This document shows, piece by piece, positions 8,902-15,812 of a stretch of 64,000 nucleotides of DNA. The position numbers were made by a program, and so were the translations under genes. Under the pieces are notes generated by a model that saw only the letters and a list, made by a program, of their open reading frames with translations, was not told where the DNA came from and ran no database searches. The stretch is from Lewinellaceae bacterium. GTDB taxonomy: Bacteria > Bacteroidota > Bacteroidia > Chitinophagales > Saprospiraceae. Numbering within the stretch: the first letter of the stretch is position 1; every line of letters starts with the position of its first letter. The DNA lies in contig JACJYE010000017.1 in NCBI GenBank assembly GCA_020636255.1, forward strand, positions 1 through 64,000, read 5' to 3'.

Positions 8902-9110
8902 GCTATAAGTCTTGCCGGAAACCTCTTAATATCGCCTCGTTTTTTACCCGGCTGTATGAGGTAGCATTCTTTGCCTCATTTTCTCCCTATACGATCATCC
9001 TACCCCCCCTATGTTCAGAGCTTGGCCATTGGCCCTGTAGTTGGGCAATTGGTGCCATATTCGATTTAATAACCACAAACATTAAACTCACATTAAACGG
9101 AACAGCTTCT

Positions 9111-11585
9111 ATGAAACCATTTTACGTTGCTCTCAGCGTCCTCATCCTGCTCGGTATCAACCAATATGCGTTCGGCCAGCGGGATTGCGGCACCATGCAG
9201 TACCTCGAGTACGAACAACAACTTGATCCTCAACGGCTTCAACGCCTGGAAGCCATCGAAAAACAAACGCGCGAATTTATCAACAATCCTAATCGGTTGG
9301 TTACCGGGGTGGTTACTATTCCGGTTGTCGTGCACGTCGTCTGGAACACCGCTTCGGAGAACATCAGCGATGCCCAGGTAATATCGCAGATCGACGTCCT
9401 CAATGAAGATTTCCGTAGGCTGAACAGCGACGCATCGGATACGCCGGCCATGTTCCAGAGCGTGGCAGCGGATTCGGAGATCGAGTTTTGCCTGGCCACT
9501 GTTGACCCCAACGGCAACCCCACCAGCGGTATCACGCGTACGCAGACCAGCTCGACCTCTTTCTCGACGAACAACAACGTTAAGTTCACCTCCAGCGGTG
9601 GGCATAATGCCTGGCCGGCAGGGCAATACCTGAACATTTGGGTTTGTGACCTGTCGGGCGGCCTGTTGGGTTACGCGCAGTTTCCCGGGGGCAGCGCTTC
9701 CACCGACGGCGTAGTATGCGACTACCTCTATTTCGGCACCATCGGCACAGCTACGCCGCCCTTCCACCTGGGCCGTACGGCTACGCACGAAGTGGGGCAC
9801 TGGCTCAACCTGCGCCACATCTGGGGCGACGGTGGCTGCAGCGTCGACGATTTCGTGAGCGACACGCCGCTGGCCGGGTCTGCCAACTTTACCGGAGAAC
9901 CCTGCACCTTCCCTGGCCCCAATACCTGTAGTACAGGTGCTGGCGACCAGCCTGATATGTTCCAGAACTACATGGATTATTCGGATGACGGCTGTATGAA
10001 CATCTTCACGCTGGGGCAAAAGGCCCGTATGCGGGCTTTGTTCGATACCGGCGGCGCCCGCCAGAGCATCCTTTCTTCGCAGGCCTGCGGCGAAATTGTG
10101 CCCACCTGCACCGACGGCATCCAGAACGGCAATGAAACGGGCGTCGATTGCGGCGGCCCTGATTGCCCTGCCTGCCCCACCTGCTTTGATGGCATCCAGA
10201 ACGGCAACGAAACCGGTGTGGACTGTGGCGGCAACTGCCCGGCCTGTCCCACTTGTTTTGACGGCATCCAGAACGGTAACGAAACCGGTGTAGATTGCGG
10301 CGGTAGCTGCGCACCCTGCCAGACGCCGCCCACTTGTTCCGACGGCATCCAGAACGGCCTGGAGACAGGTGTCGACTGCGGCGGCCCCGATTGCCCCGCA
10401 TGTCCATGCAACGGCACCAACCTGCAGCTTACCATTAATTTTGACCTCGCCCCGGCACAGACCAGCTGGGCGATCGTCAGCAGCGGCGGCAGTACGGTAG
10501 CTTCGGGCGGCCCGTACACCAACCAACCCGGCTTGTCGACGCTCTCGCTCGGCATTTGTGTGCCTGACGGTTGTTACACCTTCACGATTTACGATTCGGG
10601 TAACAACGGCCTATGCTGCCGCCTGGGCAATGGCTCGTATACCCTGACGGATGAGAACAGCAACCTGCTGGCTTCGGGTAGCTTCTTCGGCGCTTCCCAG
10701 TCCTCTAATTTCTGTCTGGACACCGGCGCTACGCCCACTTGTTCCGACGGCATCCAGAACGGCCAGGAGACGGGTGTCGACTGCGGTGGCCCTACTTGCC
10801 CGCCCTGCCCGGTAGAACCTACCTGCTCCGACGGCATCCAGAACGGCCAGGAGACGGGTGTCGACTGCGGCGGCCCTACCTGCCCGCCCTGCCCGGTAGA
10901 ACCTACCTGTTCCGACGGCATCCAGAACGGCCAGGAGACGGGTATCGACTGTGGCGGCCCTACCTGCCCGCCCTGTAACATCTGCCCGTTCAATGTTCAC
11001 CTGGAGATCCACTTCGACTTTAATCCCGGCCAGACTTCATGGGTTATCACGGGAGCTGGTGGCGTTACGGTAGCATCCGGTGGGCCTTATACGATGCAAA
11101 GCCCGCTCTCCACTCTGGCACAGGATATCTGCCTCGAAGAAGGGTGTTATACTTTTACCATTTACGATGCTGCCGGCAACGGGATCTGCTGTCAGGCTGG
11201 ACGGGGTTCTTATATCCTTACCAACGCAAATGGCAATGTGCTGGCTTCGGGAGGTATATTCGGTTCGTCGCAGTCGGCCAGCTTCTGTTCATCCGGTAAC
11301 AGGGAAGGCAATACGGTGTCGTTGTCGGGCAATGGCCAGTTGAGCCTGTATCCCAACCCCACCAACGGGCAACTGACTGTGTCCTTTGGACTGGAAGAAG
11401 CGGCAGGCGTGCAGGCCCGGGTAGTGGGCCTGGCCGGGGAAGTGCTCCTGTCTGTTGAAACCAGCCTGGAAAAGGGTAAACAAGAGCTTGAACTGGACCT
11501 CAACGCCCTTCCTGCGGGGATGTACTTCCTGGAATTGACAACACAGGGCGAGCGATATGTGAAGAAGTTTGTGGTTGCGCGGTAG
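9111..11585 (+). CDS. secreted M43 (pappalysin-like) zinc metalloprotease with Cys-rich repeats and T9SS tail
   Basis: An 824-residue protein starting at an ATG that begins a clear signal peptide (ending NQYAFGQ); the frame stays open to 8871, but that part overlaps the promoter. The protease domain carries HEVGHWLNLRH with zinc ligands His226, His230, His236 and catalytic Glu227. Downstream come four Cys-rich repeats, a jelly-roll-like domain of about 105 residues, three more repeats, a second copy of that domain, and a C-terminal type A sorting tail (LSLYPNPTNG, about residue 748 on) for export by the type IX system. Likely cell-surface or secreted. The gene is followed by a strong terminator. 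Confidence 0.92.
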   Translation: MKPFYVALSVLILLGINQYAFGQRDCGTMQYLEYEQQLDPQRLQRLEAIEKQTREFINNPNRLVTGVVTIPVVVHVVWNTASENISDAQVISQIDVLNEDFRRLNSDASDTPAMFQSVAADSEIEFCLATVDPNGNPTSGITRTQTSSTSFSTNNNVKFTSSGGHNAWPAGQYLNIWVCDLSGGLLGYAQFPGGSASTDGVVCDYLYFGTIGTATPPFHLGRTATHEVGHWLNLRHIWGDGGCSVDDFVSDTPLAGSANFTGEPCTFPGPNTCSTGAGDQPDMFQNYMDYSDDGCMNIFTLGQKARMRALFDTGGARQSILSSQACGEIVPTCTDGIQNGNETGVDCGGPDCPACPTCFDGIQNGNETGVDCGGNCPACPTCFDGIQNGNETGVDCGGSCAPCQTPPTCSDGIQNGLETGVDCGGPDCPACPCNGTNLQLTINFDLAPAQTSWAIVSSGGSTVASGGPYTNQPGLSTLSLGICVPDGCYTFTIYDSGNNGLCCRLGNGSYTLTDENSNLLASGSFFGASQSSNFCLDTGATPTCSDGIQNGQETGVDCGGPTCPPCPVEPTCSDGIQNGQETGVDCGGPTCPPCPVEPTCSDGIQNGQETGIDCGGPTCPPCNICPFNVHLEIHFDFNPGQTSWVITGAGGVTVASGGPYTMQSPLSTLAQDICLEEGCYTFTIYDAAGNGICCQAGRGSYILTNANGNVLASGGIFGSSQSASFCSSGNREGNTVSLSGNGQLSLYPNPTNGQLTVSFGLEEAAGVQARVVGLAGEVLLSVETSLEKGKQELELDLNALPAGMYFLELTTQGERYVKKFVVAR
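10102..10980 (+). repeat. seven Cys-rich repeats in two blocks flanking a duplicated domain
   Basis: Each unit encodes a variant of CxDGIQNGxETGVDCGG followed by a CPxC-type ending, about 25 residues with four cysteines. Four units lie at about 10102-10410 and three at about 10735-10980. Between and after them are two copies of a domain that share ASGGPYT and CYTFTIYD motifs. Units of the second block are nearly identical at DNA level, suggesting recent duplication or gene conversion. Confidence 0.9.
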
Positions 11586-11612
11586 AAGCGTGATGGCACA
11601 TTCCTGAAACGA

Positions 11613-11651
11613 GATCAGGCCAACCGGGAAACGGTTGGCCTGATCTTTTTT
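11613..11651 (+). terminator. strong rho-independent terminator
   Basis: Perfect 14-bp arms (11613-11626 and 11632-11645) with a 5-base loop are followed by a run of T. It lies 28 bases after the metalloprotease stop codon and before the convergent sigma-54 regulator gene. Confidence 0.92.
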
Positions 11652-11686
11652 GTATGAACTACCTATCTTCAGGTTAGAGCATGATA

Positions 11687-12985
11687 TTACAATTCGTACT
11701 GCTTGATCTTGCGGTACAACGTCCGTTCAGAAATACCGAGGTCCTGGGCGGCTTCTTTTCGGCGGCCGTTGTGTTTTTTCAGTGCACGGCGGATGAGTTC
11801 CTTTTCAGCCTCTTCGAGTGACAGGTTATCTTCGACCTCCTCCGTTGGGGCGTAAGAATTGTCCCTGTTTTGGTTCAGGATGATCGGTTTGACCACGTGC
11901 GGGTCTGTTTCCATCTCTTCCTCGTCGTCGTGGTATTCCGGCAGGAATTCTCCATCATCTATCGCTTCTTTGACGGAAGGCGAAGCGTGCGGAAAATCCA
12001 TAGGAGCGCGGAGCCCCCGCAGTGCCGTGGCATCGGAAACCCTGAGGTCATTGCTTCTGATGAGCTCGACGACCAGCGACTTGAGGTCGTTGAGGTCGTT
12101 TTTCATGTCGAGCATGAACTTGTAGAATATTTCGCGTTCCTGCATGTTGGCTTCCGGGCCGCTATGGGGGCCGGTGATCATCGGCAGGTTGCGCTTCATG
12201 ATCTGGGGAATGATGTGGCTGAGCTGTTCAGGCGACAGGTTCTTTTCTTCGGCTAGTACGGAGGCCTGCTCGGCGGCATTTTTCAGCTCCCGCACGTTTC
12301 CCGGCCAGCTATAGGATTCCAGTAGTACCTGGGCCCGTTCGTCCAGTTGAATAGGCGCTGCGCGGTATTTTTCGGCAAAGTCGACGGCAAATTTTCGGAA
12401 GAGCAGGTAAATGTCTTCCGGGCGTTCGCGCAGAGCGGGTATACGGATAGGGACAGTATTGAGCCGGTAGTAGAGGTCTTCCCGGAACTTCCCTTTTGTA
12501 ACGCGCTCTTCGAGAGAGACGTTGGTAGCAGCGATAATGCGCACATCCGTCTTAAGGGCTTTGGAAGCTCCGACCCTAATGAACTCGCCGGTTTCCAGCA
12601 CCCGAAGCAGGAAGGCCTGGGTGTCGAGGGGCATCTCTCCGATCTCGTCCAGGAAAAGGGTGCCGCCGTCGTAGCTTTCGAAGTATCCTTTGCGCTCGTT
12701 GGTCGCCCCGGTGAAGGCGCCTTTTTCGTGGCCGAACAACTCGGAGTTGATCGTGCCTTCGGGAATGGCGCCGCAGTTGATGGCGATAAACTTGTTATGC
12801 TTGCGGGCGCTCAGGGAGTGGATGACTTTGGAGAAGATCTCTTTGCCAACGCCGCTTTCCCCGGTGAGCAGCACCGACAGGTCGGTATTGGCCACGCGCA
12901 CAGCAGTGCCAAGGGCCCGGTCGAGCAGCGGCGAGCGGCTTACGATACCGAATCTTTGCTTTATGGACTGAAGTGTGCTATCCAT
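11687..12985 (-). CDS. sigma-54-dependent transcriptional activator, Fis family
   Basis: A 432-residue AAA+ activator. Walker A GESGVGKE is at residues 42-49, the sigma-54 contact loop GAFTGA at 89-94, Walker B GGTLFLDEIGEM follows, and a Fis-type helix-turn-helix (GRRKEAAQDLGISERTLY) ends the chain. There is no N-terminal receiver or sensor domain: the AAA+ module starts almost at the first residue, and the linker (residues about 270-380) is acidic. It remodels sigma-54 polymerase at -24/-12 promoters; targets are unknown. It overlaps the miaB stop by 8 bases. Confidence 0.92.
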   Translation of the reverse strand: MDSTLQSIKQRFGIVSRSPLLDRALGTAVRVANTDLSVLLTGESGVGKEIFSKVIHSLSARKHNKFIAINCGAIPEGTINSELFGHEKGAFTGATNERKGYFESYDGGTLFLDEIGEMPLDTQAFLLRVLETGEFIRVGASKALKTDVRIIAATNVSLEERVTKGKFREDLYYRLNTVPIRIPALRERPEDIYLLFRKFAVDFAEKYRAAPIQLDERAQVLLESYSWPGNVRELKNAAEQASVLAEEKNLSPEQLSHIIPQIMKRNLPMITGPHSGPEANMQEREIFYKFMLDMKNDLNDLKSLVVELIRSNDLRVSDATALRGLRAPMDFPHASPSVKEAIDDGEFLPEYHDDEEEMETDPHVVKPIILNQNRDNSYAPTEEVEDNLSLEEAEKELIRRALKKHNGRRKEAAQDLGISERTLYRKIKQYEL

Positions 12986-14432
12986 CGCCGTTTATTTCCA
13001 CGATTTCCCCTTTCAGGGTTGCGCTGGTCGCTTCGTTTATTTTGACCCAAACATAATCGCCGGGTTTCAGGCCATCGGCTTTGGGAAAGACGATCATCTT
13101 ATTCTGCGGGTTTCGGCCTTTGAATGCTTCGGCAGAGCGTTTCGAGTCGCCTTCGATGAGCACCTGGAACGTTTTGCCGATATCGGCCAGGTTATGCTGG
13201 TATGAGACCTGGGTTTGCAGCTCAATGACCTCCTGCAGGCGCCGTTTTTTTATCTTCATCGGAACGTCATCCGGATACTTGCGGGCCGCCAGCGTGCCCG
13301 GGCGTTCGGAATAGAAGAACATATAGGACATGCTGTAGTTGGCGAATTCGATCATGCTCAGCGTATCCTGATGTTCTGCTTCCGTTTCGCTGCAAAAACC
13401 GGTGATGATATCAGACGAAATGGCGCAGTCCGGAATGATTTCGTAGATGCGGCGCACCTTGTTCATATACCATTCCCGGCTGTAGGTCCTGTTCATCAGT
13501 TCCAGGATGCGGCTGTTGCCCGACTGCACCGGCAGGTGGATGTAGTTGCAGATGTTTTCGTATTGCGACATGGCGAACAACACCTCGTCGGTAATATCTT
13601 TGGGGTGAGAGGTGGAGAACCGCACCCTTAAGTTGGGGTCCAGCTGCGCCACCATGACCAGCAGCTGAGCGAAAGTGACGGCCTGGCCGCTTTCCGGGTT
13701 CTCCCACTTGTAGGAATCCACGTTCTGCCCCAGCAGGGTCACTTCCCGGTAACCATTGTCATACAGGCTCTGAGCTTCCGCCAGAATGCTAAAGGCGTTG
13801 CGGCTGCGTTCGCGCCCGCGGGTGAACGGCACCACGCAGAACGAGCACATATTGTCGCAGCCCCGCATGATGGAAATAAAGGCCGTCACACCATTGGAGC
13901 CCAGGCGCAGCGGGCTGATATCGGCATAGGTCTCTTCACGTGACAACAGGACATTGATGCCTTTCTCGCCATCTTCGGCATTCTGGATCAGCGCAGGCAG
14001 GTCGCGGTAGGCGTCCGGGCCTATCACCAGGTCGACCAGTTTTTCTTCTTCCAGTAGCTTTTTTTTCAGGCGTTCGGCCATACATCCCAGCACGCCGACC
14101 AGGGTGCCGGGCCGTTGGCGCTTAAGCTGGTTGAACAGGCGAAGCCGTTTGCGCACCGTTTCCTCCGCTTTTTCCCGGATCGAGCAGGTGTTGATCAGAA
14201 TGAGGCTGGCCGCTTCCAGTTCGCGGGTCGGGTTATAGCCCGCTTCGGCAAGGATGGAAGCAACGATCTCGCTATCGCTGAAATTCATCTGGCAGCCATA
14301 GCTTTCTATATAAAAAAGCCGGCCTTCATCCAGGCCTGTACCGGCCTGCTGATCCTGATAGAACGCTTCGCCCTGACGGCTTTCGTCTATCTCTTTTTTG
14401 ATGCCTGCTAGTGTAGGGTTGTCGTCGTACAT
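12978..14432 (-). CDS. miaB: tRNA-2-methylthio-N6-dimethylallyladenosine synthase
   Basis: A 484-residue radical-SAM methylthiotransferase. The N-terminal cluster ligands are Cys47 (SYGCQMN), Cys83 (NTCSIRE) and Cys117 (GCMAE); the radical-SAM cluster is Cys192, Cys196 and Cys199 (CDNMCSFC). The last 65 residues are a TRAM domain. It adds the 2-methylthio group to i6A37 of tRNAs reading UNN codons. It is first in a pair with the sigma-54 activator (8-base overlap). The N-terminal 35-residue extension is common in Bacteroidota. Confidence 0.95.
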   Translation of the reverse strand: MYDDNPTLAGIKKEIDESRQGEAFYQDQQAGTGLDEGRLFYIESYGCQMNFSDSEIVASILAEAGYNPTRELEAASLILINTCSIREKAEETVRKRLRLFNQLKRQRPGTLVGVLGCMAERLKKKLLEEEKLVDLVIGPDAYRDLPALIQNAEDGEKGINVLLSREETYADISPLRLGSNGVTAFISIMRGCDNMCSFCVVPFTRGRERSRNAFSILAEAQSLYDNGYREVTLLGQNVDSYKWENPESGQAVTFAQLLVMVAQLDPNLRVRFSTSHPKDITDEVLFAMSQYENICNYIHLPVQSGNSRILELMNRTYSREWYMNKVRRIYEIIPDCAISSDIITGFCSETEAEHQDTLSMIEFANYSMSYMFFYSERPGTLAARKYPDDVPMKIKKRRLQEVIELQTQVSYQHNLADIGKTFQVLIEGDSKRSAEAFKGRNPQNKMIVFPKADGLKPGDYVWVKINEATSATLKGEIVEINGDG

Positions 14433-14621
14433 CTTCTTTCAGGAAAAATTTTTGGCTTTGCTTTATGCATTGGCTGCCGAACCGGCATCGTATAAAAGGC
14501 TTTGAAAAAAGGAATGGTTCAACAATCGATCGGCAAAGGTAAGGATTTTTTACTGCCCGCCGTGACAATTTGGCAGTTCCTTTTTATAAATTGTAGCCTG
14601 CCCGCAGAGGCCAGCTCCCCG

Positions 14622-14636
14622 GAGCTTGTTTGGAGG
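14622..14636 (-). repeat. 15-base core of the recurring intergenic motif, inverted copy
   Basis: The reverse strand reads CCTCCAAACAAGCTC, the core of the 20-mer found at 2672-2691 and 45588-45607. It lies 27 bases before the DUF4349 gene start. Confidence 0.5.
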
Positions 14637-14663
14637 GGCGGATTCACTAAAAACCAGTGCCTT

Positions 14664-15515
14664 ATGAAAACTACAAATTGGGTTATCCTGTTCCTTCTGG
14701 CTGCCGCCGCAGTGGCCTGCGGTGGCAGAGGGCATGCGCCCGAAATGTCGGCCGACAGCTTTAGCGGCTCCGATGCCAAAATGGCCTACGAGGCCGACGA
14801 GAGCTATCGTCAGCCTACGGCCCCCGGCAGCGGTGAAGCTGCGCCTCAGGAGGACGTGCAGCAAGACATGACAGAAAAAAAGATCATCCGGACGGCCAAT
14901 ATCCGCATGGAGGTCAGGGATTTCAAGGAGGCGCAGCGACAGATCGCCGGCCTGGTGTCGCGTTTTGAAGGCGAGGTTATCAGTGAGGAGGTGCAGCAAT
15001 ACGGCGAGATGCTGGAAAACCGCATGGTGCTCAAAGTCCGCCCCGAACGCTTCGACTCCATGCTCACAGCCCTGGAACAACTGGCTACTTACGTCGACTT
15101 TCGTTCCGTCAACGCCGAGGATGTCACGCGCCAGTATATCGACCTGGAAACCCGCCTGTCGTCCAAACGGGCGGTCGTAGAGCGCTACCGGGAATTGTTG
15201 AAGCAGGCTAAGAATGTACAGGAAGTGCTCGCTGTGGAAGAGAACATGCGCAAAGTGGTGGAGGAAATCGAATCGATAGAAGGGCAGTTGCGCTATCTTA
15301 GCAGGCAGGTTGATTACAGCACCATCAACCTCACTTATTACGAAAAGACCGACCAGCCGCTCATCCGCCGTTCTTTCTGGAGCCGCGTCGGCGAAGGCTT
15401 CTCACGCGGCTGGCAACTACTAAAGGACCTCGCCATCGGCGCCATTTCCATTTGGCCCGTCATTCTGCTCATTGCCGCACTGCTGTGGTGGTGGGCCCGG
15501 CGCAGGAAGCAGTAG
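14664..15515 (+). CDS. DUF4349 domain-containing lipoprotein
   Basis: The ATG at 14664 gives 283 residues with a signal and lipobox ending at Cys19 (AAVACGG); a longer frame begins at 14502 but has no sensible N-terminus. Residues about 75-230 match DUF4349: a beta strand region (IIRTANIRMEVRDFKEAQ), a long helical coiled coil (VQEVLAVEENMRKVVEEIESIEG is typical) and a return strand. A single membrane helix near the C-terminus (WPVILLIAALLWWW) with a basic tail follows. The family is envelope-associated, of unknown function. With a lipid anchor and a C-terminal helix it probably spans part of the periplasm. Confidence 0.85.
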   Translation: MKTTNWVILFLLAAAAVACGGRGHAPEMSADSFSGSDAKMAYEADESYRQPTAPGSGEAAPQEDVQQDMTEKKIIRTANIRMEVRDFKEAQRQIAGLVSRFEGEVISEEVQQYGEMLENRMVLKVRPERFDSMLTALEQLATYVDFRSVNAEDVTRQYIDLETRLSSKRAVVERYRELLKQAKNVQEVLAVEENMRKVVEEIESIEGQLRYLSRQVDYSTINLTYYEKTDQPLIRRSFWSRVGEGFSRGWQLLKDLAIGAISIWPVILLIAALLWWWARRRKQ

Positions 15516-15553
15516 TTCCAAATCGTACTGCCGAACTGGAATTCGGGGGCTCG

Positions 15554-15652
15554 TTATCCCATCTTATTCTTGCCCGAGAAACCCATGATAACGGGCACAA
15601 AGAAGAGAACGATGGCGAAAAAAACGATCAGCAAAGTATTTCCGGGCATCAT
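15554..15652 (-). CDS. candidate 32-residue single-span membrane protein
   Basis: A short reverse-strand frame (ATGATG at 15652 to TAA at 15554) encodes a hydrophobic helix (LLIVFFAIVLFFVPVIMGF) with a short polar N-terminus and a basic tail GKNKMG. The layout is typical of small membrane proteins. No homologue is known to me and no promoter box is obvious. It sits between convergent DUF4349 and the TonB receptor gene. Confidence 0.45.
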   Translation of the reverse strand: MMPGNTLLIVFFAIVLFFVPVIMGFSGKNKMG

Positions 15653-15757
15653 GGCTTCAGGATTTGTGGTAAACTTTTTTCACCTACAAGTTACCATACC
15701 CGTACATCACCGAAGGTGATGATCATCAGGGGAAGCTGGTGATATTTGGCAGGGGTG

Positions 15758-15798
15758 GCGTAGGGATGGCATCTTTTAAAAAGATGCCATCCCTACGC
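15758..15798. repeat. 20-bp perfect inverted repeat
   Basis: GCGTAGGGATGGCATCTTTT (15758-15777) and its exact complement (15779-15798) surround a single central A. The flanks can extend the pairing imperfectly (AGGGGTGGCG with CGCCATCCCT). It lies 15 bases downstream of the TonB receptor stop codon. It could act as a terminator or be a REP/MITE-like element; no T-run follows on either side. Confidence 0.8.
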
Positions 15799-15812
15799 GC
15801 CATCCCTGGCGC

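Noticed and set aside
8902..9110. A riboswitch in the leader of the metalloprotease gene
   Set aside because: The leader is about 200 bases long, but no conserved riboswitch core was recognised and no ligand-related gene follows.
9093..10526. A 477-residue reverse-strand open frame across the metalloprotease gene
   Set aside because: It is antisense to a clear coding gene with repeats and high third-position GC. It has no recognisable family, and its repetitive composition mirrors the sense repeats.
10102..10980. Regularly spaced near-identical DNA units that could look like a CRISPR array
   Set aside because: The units are in frame with the protease and encode Cys-rich repeats; spacing follows codon units and no cas gene is present.
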